Below are positions 1-8,621 of a stretch of DNA of 64,000 bases, piece after piece (the stretch's first letter is position 1; the number at the start of each line of letters is the position of its first letter). This DNA is from Actinomyces radicidentis (GTDB lineage: Bacteria; Actinomycetota; Actinomycetes; Actinomycetales; Actinomycetaceae). The stretch covers positions 372,001-436,000 of the forward strand of contig NZ_CP014228.1 of assembly GCF_001553565.1 (NCBI RefSeq), written 5' to 3'. The notes beneath the pieces were generated by a model. The model was not told the origin of the DNA, ran no database searches, and worked only from the letters and a program-made list of their open reading frames with translations. The translations under genes were made by a program, and so were the position numbers.

Positions 1-2
1 GC

Positions 3-128
3 TGGTACGTCTGGGCCCTTGCCAAGGAGGCCGAGGGGGACGACGTCGGAGAGTGGCTCCTGACCTACTACCGCCACGCCCACGAGCACCTCGACAGGCT
101 CCTGGCTGAGTACGAGGACGAGGCCTGA
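3..128 (+). CDS. licA: C-terminal end of a LicA-like choline kinase (partial)
   Basis: Only the last 41 residues are in the window, ending one base before the next start codon. The tail begins WYVWALAKEAEGDD and continues with a helix carrying YYRHAHEHLDRLL. A W-x-W-x(2)-KEA-x-G-(D/E)-D pattern near the C-terminus is what I recall for bacterial choline kinases of the LicA type, which phosphorylate imported choline in the cytoplasm. The context supports it: the next genes are a LicB-like permease and a LicD phosphotransferase, the order of a lic locus. With no ATP-binding or catalytic part visible, another APH-fold kinase is possible. Confidence 0.55.
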   Translation, partial: WYVWALAKEAEGDDVGEWLLTYYRHAHEHLDRLLAEYEDEA

Positions 129-129
129 G

Positions 130-1083
130 ATGCGCTTCGGACTGATCTCGGGCGCCCTGTGGGGCCTCGACACGGTCATCCTGGGCATCGCGCTCGCGAT
201 GGCGCCCTTCGTCGGTGGCGGGCACGCAGCGCTGTCAGGCGCCGTGCTGCACGACGTGACCAGCGCCCTCATCCTGCTGGCCTACATGGCTGCCAGAGGC
301 CGCCTACGGGACACCCTGGTCGCCGTGCGCACGCGCTCAGGACGGGCCGTCATCATCGCGGCCCTGCTCGGAGGACCGGTGGGGATGACCGGCTACCTGC
401 TGGCGATCAGCAACATCGGCCCCGCCTACACCGCGATCACCTCGACCTTCTACCCGGCCGCGGGCACGGTCCTGGCCTTCTTCGTCCTGGGTGAGCGGAT
501 GCGCCCCCGGCAGGTCATCGCCCTCGTGACCGCGCTGGCTGCGATCATCGTCATCGGCTGGTCCTCCTCACGGAGCGCTGAGTCCGGTTCCGCGCTCATC
601 GGGGTCCTCGGCGCCGTGACCTGCGTCCTGGGCTGGGGCTCCGAGGCCGTCCTGCTGACCTGGGGGATGCGTGAGGAGACGATCGACAACGAGACCGCGC
701 TCCAGATCCGTCAGACGACGTCGGCCCTCGTCTACGTGCTCGTCGTCGCGCCGCTGGGCGGAGCGCTGGGCCTCGCCGGGCGGGCCGTCGCCTCCCCGGC
801 CACCGCGCTCGTCGCGCTCGCTGCTCTGGCCGGCTCCGCCTCCTACCTCTTCTACTACCGGGCGCTGGGAACGATCGGGGCCTCTCGGGGGATGGCTCTC
901 AACATCTCCTACTCGGCCTGGGCCGTGCTCTTCGCCCTCCTCCTTCAGGGGACCGTGCCCACTGCCGTGCAGCTCGTGTGCTGCGCCGTCATCCTGGCTG
1001 GGGCCGTCCTCGCGGCGACGCCCCGGTGGTCGCTCCTGTGGTCCCGCCCGTCGCAGCCCTCGTCACCGGCGACCTCCTCCTGA
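130..1083 (+). CDS. licB: EamA/DMT-family permease, LicB-like choline transporter
   Basis: A 317-residue, very hydrophobic protein with about ten membrane segments arranged as two EamA halves, the architecture and length of LicB choline permeases. It starts with ATG one base after the upstream stop, with a GAGGACGAGG purine run in front, so it is translationally coupled to the choline-kinase-like gene. The second EamA half contains GTIGASRGMALNISYSAWAV near residues 246-265. By context it would import choline for phosphorylation and transfer onto a surface glycan. DMT transporters are hard to assign to a substrate from sequence alone, so choline is inferred from the lic-type neighbours. Confidence 0.7.
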   Translation: MRFGLISGALWGLDTVILGIALAMAPFVGGGHAALSGAVLHDVTSALILLAYMAARGRLRDTLVAVRTRSGRAVIIAALLGGPVGMTGYLLAISNIGPAYTAITSTFYPAAGTVLAFFVLGERMRPRQVIALVTALAAIIVIGWSSSRSAESGSALIGVLGAVTCVLGWGSEAVLLTWGMREETIDNETALQIRQTTSALVYVLVVAPLGGALGLAGRAVASPATALVALAALAGSASYLFYYRALGTIGASRGMALNISYSAWAVLFALLLQGTVPTAVQLVCCAVILAGAVLAATPRWSLLWSRPSQPSSPATSS

Positions 1084-1160
1084 GGACTCCCGCCACCCGC
1101 TTCATCTGTCCCACCACCGCCGGCTCCGCCTGCCGGCCGCACTCTCACAAGGAGACGCTG

Positions 1161-2030
1161 ATGCCATCCTCTGACGCCGTCGACCCACGGCTCCTCACCC
1201 AGATCCAGACCGCCACCACCCGGGTCCTGGCCGAGCTCGACCGGGTGTGCCACGAGCTGGGGGTCGTCTACGCCGTCTACGGCGGCACCGCGATCGGCGC
1301 GGTACGTCACCAGGGCTTCATCCCCTGGGACGACGACATCGACGTGTGCATGGAGCGCAAGGACTACGAGCGCTTCCTCGCTCAGGCCCCGGCCCTCATC
1401 GGTGAGGACTTCGTCATCGACAGCCAGGAGTCGAACGCCCGCTACCCCAAGACCTTCGCGATCATGGGCCTGGAAGGTACTGAGTTCGTGCCTGCCGCGG
1501 CCGCCGAGCGTTCCTACCCGATCCCCATCGGGGTGGACGTCTTCCCTCTGGACGTCATGCCCGAGGAGCCCCGCGCCTACCGCCGCCAGGCCCGCCGCTC
1601 GTGGCTGTGGGGCCGGCTGCTGTTCCTGCACGGTTCAGCCACCCCGGACACGGGCCTGGGCACCCCGCTCAGGCAGGTGGCCGACGCCGTGTTCCGCGTG
1701 ACCCACTGGGGGCTGCACGCCGCCCGGATCACCCCGAGGACCATCTACCGGAGGTGGGAGCAGGCGGCCCGGGCCAGCGAGGGAACGGACTCGCCGTGGC
1801 TCGGCGACTTCTCGACGCAGGACCCACGGCGATGGTCGATGCGACGCGACGAGCTGCTGCCGGTGCGCCGGGTCCCCTTCGGGAGCATCATGGTGGACAT
1901 CGCCCACGACTACGACGCCGTCCTGACACGAGGCTACGGTGACTACATGACGCTGCCGCCCGAGGACGAGCGGGTCAACCACAGCCCCGTGCGCATCAGC
2001 TTTGGTCGGCACGCGCCTCAGGTGGACTGA
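1161..2030 (+). CDS. licD: LicD-family phosphotransferase 1
   Basis: A 289-residue LicD-family protein. The family signature runs through residues 41-61: GGTAIGAVRHQGFIPWDDDI followed by D, with a metal-binding DDDID triad as in the nucleotidyltransferase fold. LicD proteins move phosphocholine (or another phospho-alcohol) from a CDP-activated donor to a sugar of teichoic acid or another surface glycan. The ATG at 1161 was chosen because AAGGAG lies 6 bases upstream; the longer open frame upstream overlaps the permease and lacks a ribosome site. It follows the LicA/LicB-like genes on the same strand, which argues for phosphocholine rather than glycerol phosphate. It converges with the flippase gene 17 bases further on. 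Confidence 0.85.
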   Translation: MPSSDAVDPRLLTQIQTATTRVLAELDRVCHELGVVYAVYGGTAIGAVRHQGFIPWDDDIDVCMERKDYERFLAQAPALIGEDFVIDSQESNARYPKTFAIMGLEGTEFVPAAAAERSYPIPIGVDVFPLDVMPEEPRAYRRQARRSWLWGRLLFLHGSATPDTGLGTPLRQVADAVFRVTHWGLHAARITPRTIYRRWEQAARASEGTDSPWLGDFSTQDPRRWSMRRDELLPVRRVPFGSIMVDIAHDYDAVLTRGYGDYMTLPPEDERVNHSPVRISFGRHAPQVD

Positions 2031-2047
2031 GGCGCCCCCGCGCACGC

Positions 2048-3310
2048 TCAGGCGGCACCGGGGCGAGGCGACGTCTCCAGGCGTCGGTAATCGACGACGA
2101 GGAACAGCGCCAGCACGATCACGGCCACCGCGTAGGAGACCACCCCGCCCCAGGACACTCCGTTCATGCCGAAGGTGTCCACCATGAAGCGGTAGCACAG
2201 GAGCGTGACGACGGTGGCCGCCACGTTGCCCAGGAAGCTGGCCTTGAAGTCACGCAGAGCCAGGAGCAGGTCGTTCATGAACCAGGCGAAGGCCGTGGTG
2301 AAGGTGCACAGCACGGCAGGCAGCAGCAGGTAGGTGTACCGGGTGATCTCCGCGCCGTACATGAGGAAGAGGATCGGCTTCCCCAGAAGGAGCAGGAGCA
2401 CGGAGAAGACGGACGTCACGCCGATGATCCCCAGCGTGGTGCGCCGCAGCAGGTGCAGGGCGGAGCGCTTGTCACTGCGGAACCGCTCAGCGAACTCCGT
2501 CATGAGCGGGCTGTAGACGTAGGCGGCGCCCATCTGCACGATGACGGCTGGCGAGGCGACGGAGGCGTAGATGCCCAGAGCCGCTGCTCCCGCCGTCGCC
2601 GCCAGGTACTGGCGCGGGATGGTGAGCACCGACGAGGAGCACACCTGCGCGAGGACCAGAGGCAGCAGCGTGCCCAGTATCCTCGCGACGCCTCGCAGGT
2701 CGAGCTCAGGACGCAGCCGCTCGAAGCGAGCCGCCCGTGGAAGGGCGTAGACCAGGCCGACCGCTGCTGTTGCCACGGCCATGAGGCCGACGGCGAGGTC
2801 GAGGGAGTTGGTCCACCACAGGGCGGCGCAGAAGACCACCAGGGTGGACACGCCCTGCATGAGGTAGGACCGGCCGATGACGTCCATGCGCCGGTGCCGC
2901 TGCAGGACGGCGTGGAGCACCTCGATCAGCGTCGCGGCCAGCGAGTACAGGAGGTAGAGCAGGATGACGCTGAGGGCCCGGGTGCCACTGGTGGCCAGGG
3001 CGTAGCCGAGGCCGATGACGAGGGCGAGCACCGTCGTGCACAGGCGCAGCCCCACGTAGGCCCCCGCCGTGCGCTCACCGTCAACGTCCGTGACCTGAAT
3101 GGTTCTGAGCCGGAAGTCAGCGAAGGGTGTGACGAGGTTGGAGATCGCCATCGCCAGGGCCAGGGCTCCCGCCGCGTCAAAACCGTGCGACAGGCGCACG
3201 ACGGCGATGGTGATGAGGTAGTTGCAGGCGAGCCTGCCGATGGAGCCGACGGCGTTCCACGCCATATTGGCCCTGAGCGAGAGTCCCTGCCCCTGAGCGA
3301 GTGCCACCAC
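2048..3310 (-). CDS. Wzx-type polysaccharide flippase 1
   Basis: A 420-residue membrane protein with about twelve hydrophobic segments and the organisation of the MATE/MOP flippase superfamily. The N-terminal part includes NYLITIAVVRLSHG and the sixth to seventh helices surround SSVLTIPRQYLAATAG, a recognisable Wzx region. It probably flips a lipid-linked repeat unit across the membrane. GTG at 3310 is the start: AGGGAG, which overlaps the TAG stop of the upstream GT2 gene, lies 8 bases in front. It is the last gene of a minus-strand series that begins with the second licD, so its substrate is probably the glycan decorated by LicD. No partner Wzy polymerase is recognisable nearby. Confidence 0.82.
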   Translation of the reverse strand: MVALAQGQGLSLRANMAWNAVGSIGRLACNYLITIAVVRLSHGFDAAGALALAMAISNLVTPFADFRLRTIQVTDVDGERTAGAYVGLRLCTTVLALVIGLGYALATSGTRALSVILLYLLYSLAATLIEVLHAVLQRHRRMDVIGRSYLMQGVSTLVVFCAALWWTNSLDLAVGLMAVATAAVGLVYALPRAARFERLRPELDLRGVARILGTLLPLVLAQVCSSSVLTIPRQYLAATAGAAALGIYASVASPAVIVQMGAAYVYSPLMTEFAERFRSDKRSALHLLRRTTLGIIGVTSVFSVLLLLLGKPILFLMYGAEITRYTYLLLPAVLCTFTTAFAWFMNDLLLALRDFKASFLGNVAATVVTLLCYRFMVDTFGMNGVSWGGVVSYAVAVIVLALFLVVDYRRLETSPRPGAA

Positions 3311-3322
3311 GCGTGCTTCTCC

Positions 3323-4213
3323 CTACTTGAAGACGGTGTAGCGGGCGACGAGCGCCGGCAGGTAGCAGGCCACGGCCAGCATCCTGCTCGGGGCCATGCG
3401 GATCGCGCCCTTCTGTCCTGCCAGACGGCATCCGACGAGGTAGAGGACCGTCTCCCGGGCTCGGCCTCGCAGGGTGGTGGAGCGGGTGGCGCAGTAGCGC
3501 TTGTGCTTCCAGTAGCCGATCGGGTTGCGCTTGGCGTTGGCCACGAAGTTGTGGGTGAGCCCGTCCGGAAGGTAGTGGCAGATCGTGAGGATCGTGTTGT
3601 CGGTGCGCATCCAGTAGTGCTCATCGAGGGCGAAGAACACGGAGGCCTCGGAGACGAAGGTCTCCGAGGGAGCGACCTCATAGGGGTGGTCACGCAGGAC
3701 GTCCGTCCGGTGGATCAGGGAGGTGTCCCCCCTGAAGCGGTACCGGTCCAGGAGGTCCCACATCTTGACCCTGCTGACCCCCTGGGGCATCCACGTCCCC
3801 AGGGGGGTCGTCTCGTCCGTGCCCCGCAGGGCGACGATCCCGGCGTAGGAGTCGTCCCCGGCGATCGTGCCCCACAGCGTCAGGACGTGCTCGACCGCGG
3901 TCGGCACGATCCAGTCGTCCGAGTCCACGACGAAGAACAGCGGGCACTCACAGCGCTCGACGCCGACGTTGACCGCGCGCTGCTTGCCACCGTTGGGCAC
4001 CTTGAGGTAGTCGATGGCGATCCGTCCCTCGGCCTGCCACCCGGCCACCAGCTCCTCAGTCTCGTCACTGGAGCCGTCGTCAACGACCATCCACACGAAG
4101 TCCTGGCTGGTCTGAGAAACCAGGCTGCGGTAGAGGACCGGCAGGATGTACGCGCGGTTGTAGGTCGGCGTGAAGACGCACAGAGACCTCGCGACAGACG
4201 GGCTGTCAGACAT
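3323..4213 (-). CDS. GT2-family glycosyltransferase (GT-A fold)
   Basis: A 296-residue family 2 glycosyltransferase. CVFTPTYNR at residues 12-20 is the nucleotide-binding start strand, VDDGSSDET lies at 44-52, and the DXD-like motif is VDSDD around 96-100. The N-terminal GT-A domain ends near residue 220 and is followed by a short basic tail with a hydrophobic patch that may touch the membrane. The ATG is preceded by GGGAGGA. It sits between a second GT2 and the flippase, and would add one sugar to the lipid-linked unit on the cytoplasmic side. The donor cannot be read from the sequence. Confidence 0.85.
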   Translation of the reverse strand: MSDSPSVARSLCVFTPTYNRAYILPVLYRSLVSQTSQDFVWMVVDDGSSDETEELVAGWQAEGRIAIDYLKVPNGGKQRAVNVGVERCECPLFFVVDSDDWIVPTAVEHVLTLWGTIAGDDSYAGIVALRGTDETTPLGTWMPQGVSRVKMWDLLDRYRFRGDTSLIHRTDVLRDHPYEVAPSETFVSEASVFFALDEHYWMRTDNTILTICHYLPDGLTHNFVANAKRNPIGYWKHKRYCATRSTTLRGRARETVLYLVGCRLAGQKGAIRMAPSRMLAVACYLPALVARYTVFK

Positions 4214-4272
4214 GTTCCTCCCTCAGGACCCGGAGTCACCCACCATTATGCCTACTCACCTGCCACCAGAAC

Positions 4273-5280
4273 TCAGGACGCGGTCTGGGTGGGGTGCCTG
4301 CGAGAGAAGACCGCTCCGAGCAGGCGTGCGGTAGCCCTCGGGCCCACGACCCGGCCCAGGAGCCCGCACAGACGCGGAACACGGTCCCTGCTCATCGCGA
4401 CGACCTGCGGGAGCCTCGCCAGCAGGTCGTCTCGACCGGCCGATCCGGAGGAGAGCAGCCCCAGTGCCGCAGCCTGACCGGCCCAGACCACCATCGGGTA
4501 GGCGAGAAAGGCCTGCAGCGCGTCACGCCGCTGAGGAGACAGCTCGTCGGCGAGGGCGAGGTTCTCGGTGAGGACCTCCTGAAGATCGTCCACGGACGCC
4601 TCGGTCAGGGCGTGTGACGTCTGAGCGTAGGGGTGCCCCATGCGGTAGACGTAGAAGCGGTCGTCGCACCAGGCGACCGACGCGCAGTGGGCGATCACCT
4701 TGGCGCTCCACTGCGTGTCCTCGTTTCGCATGCCGACGGGGAAGACGATGCCGTGCTCCTCCAGCAGACCGCGACGCACGACCTTGGTCCACACGGCGCT
4801 CGACGTCAGTCCGTGGTCGATGATGAAACGGATCGCCTGGGCCGTGGGCAGCGCTGCGACCTTCTCCCCGATCGCGGTGGGCTCGGTCTGGGTGACCTCG
4901 GAGCCGTCATGGTTGGACCGGCAGCTCATGTGCCACAGGAGGTCGACCGGACGCTGGACGAGGGAGGAGACGACCTTGTCAAGGCAGGCCTCCGTGCGCC
5001 ACCAGTCATCGTTGTCGATGAAGGTGACGTACCTGCCCGTGGCAGCGGACACCCCGGCGTTGCGCGCGGCGCTCGTGCGCGCGTTGGCCTGGTGAATGAC
5101 CCGGATCCGCTCATCCCTGGCGGCGAGAGCGTCGCAGAGCTGCGGGGAGGAGTCAGTGGAGCCGTCGTCGACCAGGATGACCTCCCAGTCGGTGAAGGTC
5201 TGGCCCAGGACGCTGTCCACGCACTGAGGGAGGAACTCCTCGGCGTTGTAGACAGGAATGATGATGCTGATGAATGCCAC
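4273..5280 (-). CDS. GT2-family glycosyltransferase (GT-A fold)
   Basis: A 335-residue family 2 enzyme. The motifs are canonical: IPVYNAEEF at 8-16, VDDGSTD at 37-43, and FIDNDDWW at 87-94 as the DXD region. After the GT-A core there is a helical C-terminal extension of about 100 residues, common in capsule GT2s. The start is GTG at 5280 with GAGGATCTC just upstream. It lies 129 bases downstream of licD2 and 59 bases upstream of the next GT2, so the three are probably co-transcribed. Sugar donor unknown. Confidence 0.87.
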   Translation of the reverse strand: MAFISIIIPVYNAEEFLPQCVDSVLGQTFTDWEVILVDDGSTDSSPQLCDALAARDERIRVIHQANARTSAARNAGVSAATGRYVTFIDNDDWWRTEACLDKVVSSLVQRPVDLLWHMSCRSNHDGSEVTQTEPTAIGEKVAALPTAQAIRFIIDHGLTSSAVWTKVVRRGLLEEHGIVFPVGMRNEDTQWSAKVIAHCASVAWCDDRFYVYRMGHPYAQTSHALTEASVDDLQEVLTENLALADELSPQRRDALQAFLAYPMVVWAGQAAALGLLSSGSAGRDDLLARLPQVVAMSRDRVPRLCGLLGRVVGPRATARLLGAVFSRRHPTQTAS

Positions 5281-5409
5281 GAGATCCTCACTCGGGTGGA
5301 TGGAGCGCGCTTCTCGCCTCGCCCTGCCTGGGAGCAGGCAGGCAGGCCGAGGAGCACCACGTTACTGACCGGGCACCGCTCCGGGGCGGGGCCAGTGAAC
5401 GCACCCGCG

Positions 5410-6249
5410 TCAACGAGCGTCGTCGGAAGCGGCCCAGGTGGCGGTGCGGACGTGCGCCGGCGGACGCTCCTCGGGCGACGGAACCCTCCGCCAGTCCCCG
5501 TAGCGGGCTGTCAGGACGTCCTCAGCACGCGCCGGAATCGGCAGCATCGCCCCCTCGAACAGGGTTCGACGCACCGGGAGGAGATCCTCGGGCCGCAGCG
5601 TGTTGTTGTCCATGTCGTTGTCCACGAGCATGACGTAGCGAGGATCCTTGGCGTCAGCGACGTGCGCCGCCCGGGCGAGCTCGTCGCTGCGACGCGCGAT
5701 CTCGTAGGGGTTCATGCGCCTGGTGACCGGGTAGATGAGACGCTTGACGAGGGCCGCCCGCCAGCTGGTCGCCAGGTGCGGGTCACTCGCCGCGATCGAC
5801 CGCTTCCAGACGTGCCTCAGGGCGCGCAGACGGGTCAGGCGGATCCGCCTGTCGGCGAAGTCCACGTGCTCCAGCGGGAAGATGTCCACCCACAGGCCGA
5901 GGTCCTGCTCCACCCCGACGTAGCTCTCCTCGACGTGGGTACGCGTGTCCACGAGCTTGAAGAAGGGGTAGATCGAGTTCCGGTCCCGGTAGGAGGTGAG
6001 CCGGAGGTGCTCCGGCAGCGCTCCTGAGCGGCTCAGCCCGTAGAGCCTCTCGAAGTCCGCCCGAGGCATGTAGACGTCGATGTCGTCATCCCAGGGGATG
6101 AAGCCCTCATGCCGCATCGCGCCGATGAGGGTGCCGAAAGCCAGCACGTAGGTCAGCTCATGCTCCCGGCAGAAGCGCTCCAGCTCCAGCAGGACACCCA
6201 GCTGCACCTGACGTGACTCCTCATCGCTGAGCTGCTCGCCCTTCCTCAC
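5410..6249 (-). CDS. licD: LicD-family phosphotransferase 2
   Basis: A second LicD-family protein, 279 residues. The signature is FGTLIGAMRHEGFIPWDDDI at 38-57, followed by DVYMPRADF, clearly related to but not a recent copy of the first LicD. The GTG at 6249 was preferred to two upstream in-frame candidates (GTG at 6273, ATG at 6264) because AGGAG sits seven bases before it. It heads a minus-strand series licD2-GT2-GT2-flippase. Two LicDs in one locus suggest either two decoration sites per repeat unit, as in pneumococcal teichoic acid, or two polymers. Confidence 0.85.
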   Translation of the reverse strand: MRKGEQLSDEESRQVQLGVLLELERFCREHELTYVLAFGTLIGAMRHEGFIPWDDDIDVYMPRADFERLYGLSRSGALPEHLRLTSYRDRNSIYPFFKLVDTRTHVEESYVGVEQDLGLWVDIFPLEHVDFADRRIRLTRLRALRHVWKRSIAASDPHLATSWRAALVKRLIYPVTRRMNPYEIARRSDELARAAHVADAKDPRYVMLVDNDMDNNTLRPEDLLPVRRTLFEGAMLPIPARAEDVLTARYGDWRRVPSPEERPPAHVRTATWAASDDAR

Positions 6250-6368
6250 TACAATTCTCCTCATACACTGCACGCTCAGCCCCGAGAGGCTCTTCCGTCC
6301 GCGTCACGGCCCGACGTCAAGGGTATCTGCTCAGGCTGCGTGTGCGCGACCACGAGGAGGACGGCGCG

Positions 6369-7472
6369 GTGCGAATCGCCATCATCACGAACAGCTACCC
6401 CCCTCGCATGGGCGGCCTCGAGCTCCACATCGAGAACCTCGCCCACGGGCTCCACGCCCTGGGGCACCAGGTGCAGGTGCTCACCATCGCACCGGACCCC
6501 GGCGTCCGTGAGGACGGAGGCGTCCGCGTCCTCACGGGGCGCTCCCACCTCCCGATCGCTGACGTCATCAGCGTCCCCAGCCCCGGCGCGACCCGCGCGA
6601 TCACCGGGCTCCTGCGTCGGGAGGGCGTCGACCTGGTGTCCACCCACACCCGCTTCTTCCCCATGAGCCTCATCGGGCTGCGCGCCGCCCGCGCCGCTGG
6701 TGTCCCCGTCATCCACACCGAGCACGGCAGCGGCTTCGTCGCCTCCCCCTCCCCCGTCATCGCCCTGGGGTCACGAGCCGTCGACCTGACCATGGGGCGT
6801 TACGTGCTGCGTCACGCCGACCGCGTCCTGGGCGTCTCCCCCCAGGCTGCCGCCTTCGCCCGCAGGCTGGGTGCGCCGCACGCCGAGGTCTTCTACAACG
6901 CGATCGCTCCGGTGACGCTCGCGTCACCGCCGGATGACCGCCCGCGCCACCTCGTCTTCGTGGGCCGGATGGTTCCTGGCAAGGGGTGGGACACCTTCCT
7001 GGAGACCGTGGCCCTGCTACGCAGCCAGGGCCTCGACGTCGACGGTGAGGTGCTCGGCGACGGAGCCGATCTGGCGCAGGCACGCTCCAGGGCCTCCGAG
7101 CTCGGCCTCAGCGGGATCGTCGCCGTGCGCGGGAGAGTCTCGCAGGAGGCCGTCCAGGCGTCCTTGACCGGCTCGACGCTCGTGAACCCGACGGTCCTGT
7201 CCGAGGGGTTCCAGACCACGCTCTTGGAGGCGATCGCCGCCCAGGGTCGGGTCGTCACCTTCGAGGTCCCCGGAGCCCGTCTGCTGCGAGAGCAAGGCGC
7301 TCCCGTCGTCGTGTGCGAGGAGCGCAGCGCCTCAGGGCTGGCGCGGTCACTGACGACCGTGCTGACCACTCCGCCTCCGGCGGCCTCCCAGGATCTCATC
7401 GCCCAGTGGACGTGGCCCGTGCGGGCCCACGAGTACGCCGCCATCGCCGAGCAGGTCGTCCGCTCCAGGTGA
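6369..7472 (+). CDS. GT4-family glycosyltransferase (GT-B fold)
   Basis: A 367-residue GT-B enzyme of family 4. The N-terminal Rossmann half starts RIAIITNSYPP with the glycine loop MGGLE near 14-18. The C-terminal half starts at HLVFVGRMVPGKGWDTFLE and carries the EX7E-like region around SEGFQTTLLEA. GTG at 6369 was chosen because GAGGAGG lies eight bases upstream. It is divergent from licD2 and shares a 119-base upstream region with it, and converges with the DUF2304 gene ten bases beyond its stop. It probably adds a sugar to the same glycan; donor unknown. Confidence 0.85.
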   Translation: MRIAIITNSYPPRMGGLELHIENLAHGLHALGHQVQVLTIAPDPGVREDGGVRVLTGRSHLPIADVISVPSPGATRAITGLLRREGVDLVSTHTRFFPMSLIGLRAARAAGVPVIHTEHGSGFVASPSPVIALGSRAVDLTMGRYVLRHADRVLGVSPQAAAFARRLGAPHAEVFYNAIAPVTLASPPDDRPRHLVFVGRMVPGKGWDTFLETVALLRSQGLDVDGEVLGDGADLAQARSRASELGLSGIVAVRGRVSQEAVQASLTGSTLVNPTVLSEGFQTTLLEAIAAQGRVVTFEVPGARLLREQGAPVVVCEERSASGLARSLTTVLTTPPPAASQDLIAQWTWPVRAHEYAAIAEQVVRSR

Positions 7473-7482
7473 CGCCCGTGAC

Positions 7483-7878
7483 TCAGGAGCCGCTGCGACC
7501 AGCAGGGTCCTCGTCATGGCGCAGCCGTGCGACCTCCTGCTCAAGAGCCCTGACATCATGACGCAGCAGGGCGGTCTCCTCCGCAAGACGCCGACGGTCC
7601 TCGGAGGCCTGCGAGAGATCCACGCTGAAACGCAGCGAGAGCAGCAGCAGGATGATCGCAGCGACGAAGAACGCGAGGTTGAGGGGCACCTTCACCCCGA
7701 TGAGCGTGGAGAGGGCCTTGAGCGCCCCGGGGATGACGGAGAAGAAGACCGAGCCGACCGCGATGACAATCCACCAGGTCGCGTAGACCTCCTTCATGCC
7801 CGAGTTGCGCATCTTGAGGAAGACGGACACGAGGACGATCACCCCGAAGAGCGCACCGAGGAGATAGGTCGTCGTCAT
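7483..7878 (-). CDS. DUF2304 small membrane protein 1
   Basis: A 131-residue protein with three hydrophobic helices (about residues 3-20, 33-52 and 66-85), then a charged heptad-like C-terminal helix (EDRRRLAEETALLRHDVRAL) that could be a short coiled coil. This fits DUF2304, found beside polyprenyl-phosphate-sugar synthases. The ATG at 7878 is preceded by GGAGGAGA and overlaps the stop of the GT2 gene as ATGA, so translation is coupled. No function is established for DUF2304; an accessory role in making or flipping a lipid-phosphate sugar is inferred. A second GT2-DUF2304 pair lies at 47774-48944. Confidence 0.75.
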   Translation of the reverse strand: MTTTYLLGALFGVIVLVSVFLKMRNSGMKEVYATWWIVIAVGSVFFSVIPGALKALSTLIGVKVPLNLAFFVAAIILLLLSLRFSVDLSQASEDRRRLAEETALLRHDVRALEQEVARLRHDEDPAGRSGS

Positions 7879-8621
7879 GCTGAGGTCTCCTCCGAGAACG
7901 TGACGGCGCTCCGTGGCCGCGTCAGGGCGATGCCCAGCGCCATGAAGGCACGCAGAAGGAACCGTGCCGCCTTGATGGGGTTGTGCGAGGGCGTGCCACC
8001 AGCCCGAGGCCGCATCTCCACGGCGACCTGGGTGACGGTCAGTCCGCTGCGCGCCGCCAGGACGAGGGCCTCGACGGTGTCCCCGAGGTACTCGGCCGGG
8101 TAGTCGCGGGCGAACAGGGTGATGGCCCGCCGACCGCTCAGCTTGAAGCCGGAGGTCGTGTCCGTCAGCCGCGTCCGGCACACGCGCGAGAGCACCACCG
8201 AGAGCACCCTCATCGCCCAGTGCCGCGGCCCGTGCACGGTGTAGTCACCCTTGCCGGCGAATCGCGCGCCGATGACGACGTCAGCGCCGCCGGAGCGTGC
8301 CGCCTCAAGCAGCGCGGCGACCTCCCGGGGATCGTGCTGACCATCAGCATCGAGCTGGACCGCGTAGTCGTAGCCGTGCCGGTACGCGTAGAGGTAGCCC
8401 GCGCGCATCGCCCCTCCCACACCGAGGTTGACGGGCAGGTCGAGGACCTTGACGCCGCGCTCCTGGGCGATCGCGGCGGTCGCGTCGGTGGACCCGTCGG
8501 AGACGACGAGGACGTCGACGCCGCCACCGAGCACCTGCTGGGTCTCGTCGAGGACCGCTCCGATGACGTCAGCCTCGTTCCACGCCGGGATGATGACGAG
8601 GACGCTTCCCGGGTCAGTCAC
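7875..8621 (-). CDS. GT2 polyprenyl-phosphate sugar synthase-like (DPM1/GtrB type)
   Basis: A 248-residue GT2 of the dolichol-phosphate-mannose synthase group, judged from IPAWNE at 11-16, SDGSTD at 41-46 and DADGQHDP at 91-98. Such enzymes move a sugar from a nucleotide donor to polyprenyl phosphate, giving the donor used outside the membrane by GT-C enzymes. No C-terminal membrane pair is present, so it would depend on partners. GTG at 8621 is preceded by GGGGAGGG; the start overlaps the end of the DUF2142 gene by eight bases and the stop overlaps the DUF2304 start. The trio therefore reads as one unit: DUF2142, GT2, DUF2304. Confidence 0.82.
   Translation of the reverse strand: MTDPGSVLVIIPAWNEADVIGAVLDETQQVLGGGVDVLVVSDGSTDATAAIAQERGVKVLDLPVNLGVGGAMRAGYLYAYRHGYDYAVQLDADGQHDPREVAALLEAARSGGADVVIGARFAGKGDYTVHGPRHWAMRVLSVVLSRVCRTRLTDTTSGFKLSGRRAITLFARDYPAEYLGDTVEALVLAARSGLTVTQVAVEMRPRAGGTPSHNPIKAARFLLRAFMALGIALTRPRSAVTFSEETSA

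Noticed and set aside
2453-4477. A 674-codon plus-strand open frame opposite the flippase and GT2 genes
   Set aside because: His/Arg/Gly-rich shadow with no domain; the minus-strand genes have clear family motifs.
6250-6368. A sigma-type -35/-10 promoter for licD2 from the TTGACG in the divergent gap
   Set aside because: No acceptable -10 is found at 16-18 bases from it; too weak to list.
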